64,000 nucleotides of DNA, from the NCBI GenBank assembly GCA_029256185.1, contig JAQSYI010000024.1, positions 36,746 to 100,745 of the forward strand. Reading direction: 5' to 3'. Positions 35,469 to 43,352 of this stretch are shown piece after piece. Source of the stretch: Paenibacillaceae bacterium. GTDB lineage: Bacteria > Bacillota > Bacilli > Paenibacillales > NBRC-103111. Both the position numbers and the translations under genes were made by a program. The notes beneath the pieces are model-generated. The model made no database searches. It was not told the origin of the DNA and saw nothing but the letters and a program-made list of their open reading frames with translations. How positions within the stretch are numbered: the stretch's first letter is position 1; the number at the start of each line of letters is the position of its first letter.

Positions 35469-36422
35469 TTATTCATGATAATCCATCCGCCTGGTCAGTT
35501 TGAAGTAACAAATTGAGATTGCTGCCAGGATCAGTGCGGTTACGACAGCAACAGTTGCCCCATAGCCATAATTGCTGCCGGTCTCCCCGCCGAAGAACTG
35601 GTGGAAGATATAGAGAAAAGTCAGCTCAGTGGCATGATTCGGCCCGCCGTTGGTCAAGACCAGAAACGGCCCCATGGATTTCAGTGTTCCCAGGATGGAC
35701 AGGAACAGAATCATCTGCAGAATCCGCCCCATCATAGGGAGGGAAATATACCGGATCCGGTTCCATCCGATTGCTCCGTCGATATCGGCACTTTCATAGA
35801 CATCCTTCGGAATACTGGTCAGCCCTACCAGAAAGAACAGCATATTAATCCCGAAATTCTGCCAGGCGTCCAGCACCATCCCGCTGGCAAAGGCCGTCCA
35901 CCCTTCCGACAAAAAGGAAACGGGCCGGTCGATCAGATTCAGCTTCAGCAGCAGCTGGTTTAATCCCCCATTATACGGATTCAATAAGATGTATGCTACA
36001 AGAGCCATGGTCGAGCTTGGCAGAATATAAGGCATAACGAACATGGCGCGGAAGACATTCTTGCCTTTTAGCCGGGAATAAAGCAGCAGGGCAAGCACGA
36101 AGGCCAGCGGCAGCTCAAGGAAAATTTTCAGAGAAAACAAGGCCTGCTTCCACAGACTGGACCAATAAATCCGGTCCTCCATAAGGCGCTGCAGGTTGGC
36201 AAAACCCGTGTAGCGCTCAGGCATAACCCCGTCATAATAATAGAACACGTATTTCAGCGCCCAAGTGATCGGGTACAAGGAAAACACAGCAAAGAAACAG
36301 ACAGGCAGCAGGAGCATCAGATACGCCGGACCATACTTTCTGAAAAATCGCACCGGGCCGGAATTCCTCGTTGCAGGTTGCGCGGAAACGGATACCCCCG
36401 GTTCTGCGGAGAGATGGCTCAT
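35469..36422 (-). CDS. Sugar ABC transporter permease, MalF-like
   Basis: The ATG at 36422 has AAAGGAGGGGGG upstream and is preferred over an ATG 37 codons earlier, giving 317 residues. Six or so hydrophobic segments follow a ~25-residue cytoplasmic N-terminus. The coupling loop is YESADIDGAIGWNRIRYISLP. It is the first gene of the locus running from permeases through regulators to surface enzyme. Confidence 0.92.
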   Translation of the reverse strand: MSHLSAEPGVSVSAQPATRNSGPVRFFRKYGPAYLMLLLPVCFFAVFSLYPITWALKYVFYYYDGVMPERYTGFANLQRLMEDRIYWSSLWKQALFSLKIFLELPLAFVLALLLYSRLKGKNVFRAMFVMPYILPSSTMALVAYILLNPYNGGLNQLLLKLNLIDRPVSFLSEGWTAFASGMVLDAWQNFGINMLFFLVGLTSIPKDVYESADIDGAIGWNRIRYISLPMMGRILQMILFLSILGTLKSMGPFLVLTNGGPNHATELTFLYIFHQFFGGETGSNYGYGATVAVVTALILAAISICYFKLTRRMDYHE

Positions 36423-36548
36423 CTTGCCCCCCCTCCTTTCCCTTCGGCACAGAGAGATAAGCTCCGCAACGGTTTCTGAAGCGGCCAAAGCAGCGGTATG
36501 TGGTGCGAATTCATGGGCAGCTACCCCTTTCATCCTATTCGTACCGCT

Positions 36549-36554
36549 ATTATA
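36549..36554 (-). promoter_or_regulatory. Candidate -10 box for the permease-regulator operon
   Basis: The minus strand reads CTATAATAG about 125 bp before the first permease start codon. No clear -35 box is present, which would suit activation by the YesN-type regulator. Evidence is limited to the hexamer. Confidence 0.35.
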
Positions 36555-36641
36555 GCACCGGCCTTTTCCGCCTACGCCCCCTCAAACTTTATAAATACTG
36601 CCTAAATGGGCTTAAGTTCTTCGGAACAACACACCAACGCC

Positions 36642-36671
36642 AAAAAAGCCCGGGAGCGGCAGCTCCAGGGC
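36642..36671 (-). terminator. Terminator after the GNAT gene
   Basis: The minus strand shows GCCCTGGAGC-TGCC-GCTCCCGGGC followed by six T residues, 21 bp beyond the GNAT stop codon: a strong intrinsic terminator for the hexosaminidase operon. Confidence 0.88.
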
Positions 36672-36692
36672 ATACGTATTGGTTCGCACAAC

Positions 36693-37184
36693 CTATCCCA
36701 GATCAATCAAATCCTTGTAGCCCCCCGGGAAGGAATCGGGAATGGCCACCGCGCCTACCGCCTTCTCATAGAAGGCCAGGGCTTCCGTCACCCAGCCGAT
36801 GATGCAATAGCTGTAGCCGTCATGATGCATCGCATGCATGGTCTGAAGCAGCAGAGCCTGGCCCACGCCCATGCCCCGGCACTCCGGCAGCACTCCCGTG
36901 GGGCCGAAATAATTGCGCACAATGGCGTCATAAGAGGCGAAGCCGATAATGCGCTTCTCCTTCACGGCAATGAAGGTGTTCACCGGCAGTCTGGCGAAGG
37001 TGCTTTCGCATTCATTGGTCCAGTTCGCAGTAAAGTTGGCGGCTACAAAGTCCACGACCCTGCTCTTGTCTGCGGTCATGGCACGTTTGATCTGAATGCC
37101 CTCTGTCCGCAGCCGCTCCAGCAGGGGGCCCGGATCGGGCAGATTGTACAGCTTAACCAGCATGTCAGGCATGGATTGCTCCAC
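36693..37184 (-). CDS. GNAT-family N-acetyltransferase
   Basis: The 163-residue product has a C-terminal GNAT core: IGFASYDAIVRNYFGP, then the acetyl-CoA loop LPECRGMGVGQALL, and YCIIGWVTEALAFYEKAVGA. The frame starts at a GTG (37184); an ATG at 37172 with GGAG six bases upstream is equally possible. It begins 8 bp after the GH20 hexosaminidase gene, ahead of the operon terminator, so it is part of the amino-sugar unit. The substrate is unknown; an amino sugar or a peptide amine is conceivable. Confidence 0.88.
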   Translation of the reverse strand: MEQSMPDMLVKLYNLPDPGPLLERLRTEGIQIKRAMTADKSRVVDFVAANFTANWTNECESTFARLPVNTFIAVKEKRIIGFASYDAIVRNYFGPTGVLPECRGMGVGQALLLQTMHAMHHDGYSYCIIGWVTEALAFYEKAVGAVAIPDSFPGGYKDLIDLG

Positions 37185-37192
37185 TTCCCTTC

Positions 37193-39016
37193 CTAAGAAT
37201 CTTGCAGCTTGGGAACAAGCTCCAGCAGCTTCTCCTCATACAGCTCCAGCAGATAGTACCGCGAAGCCAGGTACAGCCCGGCCATATCCTCAGGCAGCAA
37301 CGACAGCAGGGCCTGCTGCAGCTCTTCCTTGGCCAGCCGCAGCTCCCTGTAGCCTGTCCTGTACTTTTCCCGCAGACAGGTAATGACCTCTTCATCGCCG
37401 GGGAACAGCTCCGCGCGGAACATGAAGGTGTGCAGCGGGAACCGCTTGCGCGCCGGCAGCTCATAGCGGAGAACGGCGACAATCAGCGCCGCAGTCTGGC
37501 TGTTCCGGCGGATCAGACCCCTAAACCGGGGCACCTGCTGGTAATAATCCTCCAGCCCCCATTGGTGCTTCCCCACCGTCTCACGGGCCTCTTCAGGCCA
37601 TATACCGTGGTACTGGACCAGGAAGCGCTCCAGGAAATCGCCGGACTCCGCCTGGGCATTCCAGCAGTGGTCGGCAGCGAAGAAGGCGGGATACCGGGAG
37701 GTTTCGAACAAGCCGTACGGGCTGCCCAGGGAAAAGGGAGACGCCCAGTTGGTGTTGATTATCCCGGGAAGCTGCTCCCGCCGGGCGATCTCCACCCAGT
37801 TCACGATGTTGCGTACCCGGTTGTGGATCAGCGGGTAATTCTGCTCTCCGTCATCGTCCCAGCAGCGGACCGCCGATGCTCCCATGACGGCGATTCCCGC
37901 CTGGCGCAGCCGGTCGATCAGCACTCCTGCGTCATGCTTCATTTGAGAGCCGCCATAGATCCAGATAACAACCGTAATCCGCTTGTCCAGCTCAGCCAGC
38001 TCCTGCGAAGAGGCATGCGCCAGCATATCATGCCAGATCATGGGCTCCTTGCCCAGCTCGCAGACCTTGGCGGCAAGACGGTTCACGAAGCGGATGAAGG
38101 ACATTTCCCTGGTCAGCCCGGAGGCTTGGCACTCCTCGCTTTCACCCAGGCTCCACACCTCGTCGCAGCCCATATGCAGATAGGGACTGTCCGGATGAAG
38201 CTCCGCCACCTCTTCGAGAATGCCGGCCATCATCTCATAGGAGCCCTCCCGGTGGGGGCAGAGCTCCCCGATGCTGCCCGGCGTAGCCCGCAGCTTCATA
38301 TAAGCCGGATGCTTGAGGATATACTCCAGATGGCCGAAGGACTGCTGCTTGGGAATAATCCGTACGAAGTGCCGCCGGGCTGCGGCGAGCAGCTGTTCAT
38401 GCTGCTCCGGAGTGAATGTCCGGGTGGGATGGCACAGGAAGGCATGCCTGCGGAAGGGAAGCTTATCCTCATACTCCACAGTAAGGGTATTGATCTTGTA
38501 GCGGGCCAATTCGGCGATATATTCCAGAATATGCTCGAAGGTAGGATAGATGGTGCGCAGATCCAGATAATCGCTCCTGATCTTGAGATCTGCCCAGTCC
38601 ACAACCGCAACGGCCGGAACCGTTCCCGCTCCCGCGGACAACAGCTGCTCCAGCGTTATCAGGCCGTAGTAAAAGCCCGAGGGGCACATGGCATACAGCT
38701 CCAGGCCATGCTCCCCCACAATCAGCACATAGCCGTCATGCTTGCCGGCCACCCGCTCCGCCATCCGGGCATTCACTGTCCTGCCCTCAGACACGAGAGA
38801 GTAGACCTCCTGCTGATGCCGATGCTCCTCCTGCCAATTCCCCTCTTGATGATGCTCCTCCTGCCGGACTGACGAGAACAAGGCCCGCGCTTGCTCCACG
38901 AGTCGCTCATCTGGTACGGGCAGCCGCAGCACAAGCGCGGCTTCGCGCAGACCGGAGACGGCATTGTCCCCATGGGCATGGACATACTGCGGCTGGGGAA
39001 TCAAATCAAGCTTCAT
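37193..39016 (-). CDS. GH20 beta-N-acetylhexosaminidase-like enzyme
   Basis: The ATG at 39016 follows AGGGGG by nine bases and replaces a start 44 codons upstream. The 607-residue protein lacks a signal peptide, so it acts in the cytoplasm. An N-terminal GH20b-like domain precedes the catalytic barrel. The diagnostic Asp-Glu pair is in HMGCDEVW (Asp285, Glu286); in GH20 the Glu is the acid/base and the Asp orients the substrate acetamido group. It should release N-acetylglucosamine or N-acetylgalactosamine from imported oligosaccharides for NagA and the NagB-like enzyme. Confidence 0.9.
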   Translation of the reverse strand: MKLDLIPQPQYVHAHGDNAVSGLREAALVLRLPVPDERLVEQARALFSSVRQEEHHQEGNWQEEHRHQQEVYSLVSEGRTVNARMAERVAGKHDGYVLIVGEHGLELYAMCPSGFYYGLITLEQLLSAGAGTVPAVAVVDWADLKIRSDYLDLRTIYPTFEHILEYIAELARYKINTLTVEYEDKLPFRRHAFLCHPTRTFTPEQHEQLLAAARRHFVRIIPKQQSFGHLEYILKHPAYMKLRATPGSIGELCPHREGSYEMMAGILEEVAELHPDSPYLHMGCDEVWSLGESEECQASGLTREMSFIRFVNRLAAKVCELGKEPMIWHDMLAHASSQELAELDKRITVVIWIYGGSQMKHDAGVLIDRLRQAGIAVMGASAVRCWDDDGEQNYPLIHNRVRNIVNWVEIARREQLPGIINTNWASPFSLGSPYGLFETSRYPAFFAADHCWNAQAESGDFLERFLVQYHGIWPEEARETVGKHQWGLEDYYQQVPRFRGLIRRNSQTAALIVAVLRYELPARKRFPLHTFMFRAELFPGDEEVITCLREKYRTGYRELRLAKEELQQALLSLLPEDMAGLYLASRYYLLELYEEKLLELVPKLQDS

Positions 39017-39050
39017 GGCAATTACCCCCTGTCTGATCCTGGCGCCGCAG

Positions 39051-39815
39051 CTACAGCCAACGGACGCGGCCCTTGAACCGCTCGATAAATTGATTGTTCC
39101 ATTCGTCTCCTCCGGGAGCATTGCCGCTTCTCCACACAGGAACCTCAATCCCCATCTCCCCCAAATATGCGGCAGTGGTCATGCTCAGGGAGTGCAGCAG
39201 GAAGGCATTGGCGAAGGTGGACGTAGACCCCATCAACGGCTCGATGCCGTCGATCTTCAAGGCCGCATCCCCTTGCTTCACCTTGCTGTCCAGATAATAA
39301 TCGCATATCTCATACAGATTCAACCCGGAGGGATGCCGCGCATAATGATTCTTGGGAGTGGCCTCGGCATGTCCCACGGAAGTAACGGCAATGGTCGTGA
39401 CTCCCCGCTCCTTGGCCTCCAGAGCCGCGTCGATGCAAGCGGTATTGATGCCATAGGCATTGGCAATGATCAGGACATCTCCGGGAGCGAGCCGATTGTC
39501 TTGGATGACCAGCTTGCCGTATCCGGGCGTCCGTTCAACCGCCATGGAGCGGAGCGCCCCGTTGGAGATCAGAGTGCCCTCGTCCAGAATGGCGCTGATG
39601 TGCATCAGCCCTCCGGCACGGAAGAAAATTTCGGTAGCGTTCATATTGGAGTGGCCTCCAGGCCCATACAGGTAAACCAGCTTATCCTGGGCAATATGAC
39701 CGGCCAGCAGCTTGGCCACCTGGTGCAGGCGTTCTGCAGGCTCGCTGCGGATTTCTTCGAGCAGAGCCACAATCTTCTCCAGATAGGCGCCCATGATATC
39801 CGATTGAGCGTTCAT
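39051..39815 (-). CDS. SIS-domain sugar isomerase-like protein
   Basis: The 254-residue product has an N-terminal helical segment and an SIS phosphosugar-binding fold: VYLYGPGGHSNMNATEIF (~47-64), DVLIIANAYGINTACID and TTIAVTSVGHA. GGAGGGG precedes the ATG. It starts the GH20-GNAT operon, 34 bp ahead of the hexosaminidase, and a LacI-type operator lies ~30 bp upstream. Such proteins accompany amino-sugar genes; the exact phosphosugar (for example N-acetylmuramic or N-acetylglucosamine phosphate) is unknown. Confidence 0.85.
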   Translation of the reverse strand: MNAQSDIMGAYLEKIVALLEEIRSEPAERLHQVAKLLAGHIAQDKLVYLYGPGGHSNMNATEIFFRAGGLMHISAILDEGTLISNGALRSMAVERTPGYGKLVIQDNRLAPGDVLIIANAYGINTACIDAALEAKERGVTTIAVTSVGHAEATPKNHYARHPSGLNLYEICDYYLDSKVKQGDAALKIDGIEPLMGSTSTFANAFLLHSLSMTTAAYLGEMGIEVPVWRSGNAPGGDEWNNQFIERFKGRVRWL

Positions 39816-39844
39816 TCATTTCCCCTCCGCTAAATCCAGATTGA

Positions 39845-39860
39845 CAGAAATCGATTGCTG
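39845..39860. promoter_or_regulatory. LacI-type operator upstream of the SIS-GH20-GNAT operon
   Basis: CAGAAATCGATTGCTG is a near-palindrome centred on CG, the typical shape of LacI-family operators. The same core (AGAAATCGATTGCT) recurs upstream of nagA. A second shared block, CGACGGAAA(A)TGTATGCAAT, lies next to it at both places. The LacI-type gene between the two operons is the likely binder. Confidence 0.75.
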
Positions 39861-39989
39861 AACAATATCGACGGAAAATGTATGCAATAATTAAATTATC
39901 AGACTATTCGGAAAAAGTAAATCCCTATTTTTCCGCACATCTCCCTTGTCTTGAGGCAGAACCATCTAAAAACCAGCAATATCAGGCCA

Positions 39990-41057
39990 TTAGTTTCCAG
40001 AAAAAGTTGCTGTCGATTCACGGACAATCAGCTTCGGCTCCAGCTGCAGCGATACATGGGCAGGCGCGGCCTGATTCTCCGAGAGCACGTGATTGAACAG
40101 CAGATCGGCCGACAAGCGCCCCAGATCATACGTGCTCTGGTCAATCGTGGTCAGACTGGGCGTAATCATCTCCGAAAAAGGAATGTTGTCGAAGCCGACC
40201 ACGGATATATCCCCGGGAACCGCCACCTTGCGCACCTGCAGTTGCCGGATCAAGCCGATAGCCGCGATGTCGTTGATGCAGAATACTGCACTTGGCGGAT
40301 TGTCCAGGGAGAGGAAATGCTCCGCCGCCCGCTTGCCCACCATAAAGTCGTACAGCTCATCGTCATCATTCTCGTAGGACTCAATGTATAAGTGCTCTTC
40401 CCGGATGGCGAGCCCCCTCTCAGCCAATGCCTGCTGATAGCCCGCCAGCACCTTCTTGCGGCTGGTGCGCTGCAGCGGAGAAGTGACAAACGCCACCTCC
40501 CGGTGTCCGCAATCCGCCAGATGCTTGGCCGCCATGGCCCCTCCGGCAAAAAAGTTAAAACCGGTGCGGTTGCAATCCGCATCCACGTCCTGCTCCATGG
40601 CCACGACAGGCATACCCTTGTCAATAATTTGCCGCAGCACCTTGCCGTCCCCGTCAATAGAAGCGATCAGAATCCCCTTGACCTGCTTCTGCAGCAAGAG
40701 ATTAACGTTGTTCTCCTCCTTGGCCGCGTCGCGGTAGGAGTCGCACAGAATAATCTGGGAGTCATGCGCAAGCGCAACATGCTGGATGCCCCGAAGCAAG
40801 GTGCCGTAGTAATCGGACATATTGGGAATCACCACCCCGATATCCCGGCCCCGGTCACTTTTGAGATGCTTGCCCAGCATGTTGGGAACATACTTCAACA
40901 CACGGGCCGCCTCAACAATCTTCTCCCGCTGCTCCTTGCTGACCGGATAATCGCTGCCGCTAAGCACACGGGAAACCGTAGAAGGGGATACTTGGCAATA
41001 ATCTGCAATGTCATAGATCGTGGTTTTTTTGCCGCGGTTTAGTTTGCTCATGGGCAC
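39990..41057 (-). CDS. LacI-family transcriptional regulator of the amino-sugar locus
   Basis: The ~355-residue product opens with a LacI helix-turn-helix (IYDIADYCQVSPSTVSRVLS) and hinge, then a periplasmic-binding-like ligand domain (IGVVIPNMSDYYGTLLRGIQ, PSAVFCINDIAAIGL, VVGFDNIPFSEM). The frame starts at GTG 41057; ATG 41051 is also possible. It sits between two divergent arms of the locus that carry the same CG-centred palindrome, so it probably represses both until an amino-sugar inducer binds. Confidence 0.93.
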   Translation of the reverse strand: MPMSKLNRGKKTTIYDIADYCQVSPSTVSRVLSGSDYPVSKEQREKIVEAARVLKYVPNMLGKHLKSDRGRDIGVVIPNMSDYYGTLLRGIQHVALAHDSQIILCDSYRDAAKEENNVNLLLQKQVKGILIASIDGDGKVLRQIIDKGMPVVAMEQDVDADCNRTGFNFFAGGAMAAKHLADCGHREVAFVTSPLQRTSRKKVLAGYQQALAERGLAIREEHLYIESYENDDDELYDFMVGKRAAEHFLSLDNPPSAVFCINDIAAIGLIRQLQVRKVAVPGDISVVGFDNIPFSEMITPSLTTIDQSTYDLGRLSADLLFNHVLSENQAAPAHVSLQLEPKLIVRESTATFSGN

Positions 41058-41072
41058 TCAACCTTTTCCAAT

Positions 41073-41088
41073 AGTTTCTATAGAAACT
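41073..41088. promoter_or_regulatory. Perfect 16-bp palindrome in the leader of the LacI-type gene
   Basis: AGTTTCTATAGAAACT lies between the lacI-type promoter and start codon. It differs from the CG-centred operators, so it may bind another regulator or fold in the mRNA near the ribosome site. Confidence 0.5.
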
Positions 41089-41110
41089 TTTGATTATTGT
41101 TTCTATTCTC

Positions 41111-41138
41111 ATTATATTGATTATCCGAATTCTGTCAA
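41111..41138 (-). promoter_or_regulatory. Promoter of the LacI-type gene
   Basis: On the minus strand TTGACA, 16 bp, TATAAT: a near-consensus sigma-A promoter ending ~55 bp before the start codon. Confidence 0.75.
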
Positions 41139-41166
41139 TAAACCAAAGGGTGTTCAATTGTAATGT

Positions 41167-41182
41167 TATGTTATCTAACATA
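41167..41182. promoter_or_regulatory. Inverted repeat TATGTTA-TC-TAACATA
   Basis: A perfect 7-2-7 palindrome lies between the divergent lacI-type and nagA promoters. It may be an operator for a further regulator; no binder is known. Confidence 0.4.
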
Positions 41183-41228
41183 TATGACGGATTTTTATCA
41201 TAATTTTCACGTTTTAACTCAAAAACAT

Positions 41229-41258
41229 TTGACAAATTCTAAATAAGCACGATATTAT
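41229..41258 (+). promoter_or_regulatory. Promoter of the nag operon
   Basis: TTGACA, 18 bp, TATTAT on the plus strand, ~95 bp before nagA. The LacI-type operator and the AAGCGAC/GTCGCTT inverted repeat (41269-41301) lie just downstream of the predicted start site, suiting repression by road-block. Confidence 0.75.
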
Positions 41259-41301
41259 CGTTAGTAACAAGCGACGGAAATGTATGCAATGGATGTCGCT
41301 T

Positions 41302-41323
41302 GTTTAGAAATCGATTGCTAAAC
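41302..41323. promoter_or_regulatory. LacI-type operator upstream of nagA
   Basis: GTTTAG-AAATCGATTG-CTAAAC is a 22-bp palindrome centred on CG, with only the central arms imperfect. It shares its core with the operator at 39845-39860. Confidence 0.8.
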
Positions 41324-41353
41324 AAAACTATGTAATAAAAGGTGACGCAAACT

Positions 41354-42556
41354 ATGAAGCAGCTGATTCTCAATTCCAATGTCGTATTGGAGAGCCGTGT
41401 TCTGACCGGATGCTGCCTCGAATGGAAAGACGGGATCATTACCGCTATCCACGAGCAGCCTCCTTCCGTCGACCCCTCCGGTTACGGAGCAGTCATTGAT
41501 GCCAAGGGACTGTATGCCGCGCCGGGATTTATGGATCTCCACGTGCACGGCGGAGGCGGATACGAATTCAACCTGGCTTCTCCGGAGGAAATCCGGGCCA
41601 TATGTGCAGCACATGCCCGTTATGGTACCACCTCTATCCTGCCGACCACCTTGGCCGCCCCCATTCCTGAACTGATCCGGACCATCCGGGCCGTCAGAGA
41701 AGCACAGTCCCTGACCATAGAATCCAATATTCTCGGCATTCATCTGGAAGGACCTTACTTTGCCCAGTCCCAGCGGGGCGCCCAGAATCCCGAGCATATT
41801 CTGAACCCGTCGCCCGATACCTATCTTCCCCTTCTGAATGAATGGGACCAGGTGCGCATGATGGGAGCGGCTCCCGAGCTTCCCGGCTCGCTTGAATTGG
41901 GGAGAGAGCTTGTGCGCAGGGGCATCGTCGCTTCCATTGCCCATTCGGATGCCACCTATGACGAGGTTGTCCGGGCCGTACAACACGGCTACTCCGATGT
42001 CACCCATATCTACTCCGGCTGTTCCATGGTGCACCGGGTCAACGGGTACCGGGTGGCGGGAGTTGTGGAGGCGGGGCTCGCCCTGGATGAGCTGACCGTG
42101 CAGGTCATTGCCGACGGCAAGCATCTGCCTGCGGCCCTGCTCAAGCTATTGTACAAGACCAAGGGAGCAGACCGCATTATTCTGATTACCGATGCCCTCT
42201 TTGCCGCCGCCTCCCGTTACCAAGACGGTGATGTGATTACCCAGAGCAACGGGGTGCAGACCGTCCTGGAGGACGGTGTGATGAAGCTTATGGACCGTCA
42301 GGCATTCGCGGGAAGCATAGCTACCGCCAATCAGTTGGTGCGCAACATGGTTCAACTGGCAGGCGCCTCCCTTCCTGACGCCGTGGCCATGGCCTCGCTG
42401 ACTCCCGCACGCTTGATGAAGCTAGACGGCTGCAAGGGCAGGCTCGCCCCCGGCTATGATGCCGACTTTGTGCTTTTTGACGACCAATTCGAGATCAGAC
42501 TGACGGCAGTGAGGGGCCGCATCGTCTTTAGCGATGAGGGACTTGCTGTTCACTAA
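41354..42556 (+). CDS. nagA: N-acetylglucosamine-6-phosphate deacetylase
   Basis: The ATG at 41354 is nine bases after AAAGGTG; a GTG at 41342 overlaps that site and is rejected. The 400-residue amidohydrolase has the metal motif APGFMDLHVHGGGG, GIHLEGPYF with the metal-binding Glu, IAHSDATYDEV, VTHIYSGCSMVHRV and the catalytic Asp in LITDAL. It removes acetate from GlcNAc-6-phosphate. It leads the nag operon: nagA, nagB-like, two permeases, binding protein. Confidence 0.95.
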   Translation: MKQLILNSNVVLESRVLTGCCLEWKDGIITAIHEQPPSVDPSGYGAVIDAKGLYAAPGFMDLHVHGGGGYEFNLASPEEIRAICAAHARYGTTSILPTTLAAPIPELIRTIRAVREAQSLTIESNILGIHLEGPYFAQSQRGAQNPEHILNPSPDTYLPLLNEWDQVRMMGAAPELPGSLELGRELVRRGIVASIAHSDATYDEVVRAVQHGYSDVTHIYSGCSMVHRVNGYRVAGVVEAGLALDELTVQVIADGKHLPAALLKLLYKTKGADRIILITDALFAAASRYQDGDVITQSNGVQTVLEDGVMKLMDRQAFAGSIATANQLVRNMVQLAGASLPDAVAMASLTPARLMKLDGCKGRLAPGYDADFVLFDDQFEIRLTAVRGRIVFSDEGLAVH

Positions 42557-42580
42557 ACAATTAAGTGAGGAGACGGCACT

Positions 42581-43333
42581 ATGATCATGGATATAGCAGC
42601 AACTGCAAGAGAAACCGGAGTGAAGGCGGCAAGCAAGGCGGCAGTGCTGCTGCTGACGGCAGTGAAGGAGAAGGGACGGGCCAGACTGATGCTGGCCACA
42701 GGACAATCCCATTTTGAATTTTACGAAGAACTATTGAAGCATCCCCTGCCCTGGGACAAAGTGGAGATCTTTCACTTGGATGAATATATCGGCATCCCGG
42801 CCAGCCATAAGGCCAGCTTCCGCCGGTACCTGCAAACCCGTTTCCTGGATCATATCACTCCGGGAACCGTCCATCTTATTGAGGCGGACAGACCGGCAGC
42901 CGAAGTGCTCGCGGAACTGGAACGGGAAGTAACGAAGGAGCCCATCGATGTGGGCATTGTGGGCATTGGTAATAACGGCCATATCGCCTTTAACGATCCG
43001 CCCGCCGACTTTGCCGCCAAGGAAGCCTACCGCATTGTAGAGCTGGACGAAGCGTGCCGGCTGCAGCAGGTGAATGAGGGGTGGTTTCCCGATTTACCCA
43101 GCGTGCCGGCCACAGCAGTCAGCGCTACGGTCAGCCTGATCGTCTCCTTCCGTGCCATTGTATCGGTCGTGCCGCATCAGGCCAAGGCGCAGGCAGTGAA
43201 GAACACACTTGCGAGTCCGGAAATTACCAATCTGGTTCCTTCCACCATACTCCGGACCCATCCCAACTGGTTTTTGTTCCTCGATGAGGAATCGGCTTCC
43301 ATGCTGGATCCGCAACAAAAAATTTCGACGTGA
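42581..43333 (+). CDS. Glucosamine-6-phosphate deaminase/isomerase-like protein (NagB superfamily)
   Basis: The 250-residue product carries EIFHLDEYIG and GIGNNGHIAFNDPPADF, the NagB/6-phosphogluconolactonase signatures, then ELDEACRLQQVNEGWFPDLP. It should convert glucosamine-6-phosphate to fructose-6-phosphate and ammonia after NagA. The motif has Asp where classical NagB has Glu (GHIxFNEP), which marks a separate subfamily. GAGGAGAC precedes the ATG, 24 bp after nagA. Family is firm; enzymatic identity is by context. Confidence 0.88.
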   Translation: MIMDIAATARETGVKAASKAAVLLLTAVKEKGRARLMLATGQSHFEFYEELLKHPLPWDKVEIFHLDEYIGIPASHKASFRRYLQTRFLDHITPGTVHLIEADRPAAEVLAELEREVTKEPIDVGIVGIGNNGHIAFNDPPADFAAKEAYRIVELDEACRLQQVNEGWFPDLPSVPATAVSATVSLIVSFRAIVSVVPHQAKAQAVKNTLASPEITNLVPSTILRTHPNWFLFLDEESASMLDPQQKIST

Positions 43334-43352
43334 ATGCCAGGGAGTGGTGTAG

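Noticed and set aside
39017..39148. 44-codon N-terminal extension of the GH20 protein
   Set aside because: It overlaps the SIS gene in another frame and lacks a ribosome site; AGGGGG marks the ATG at 39016.
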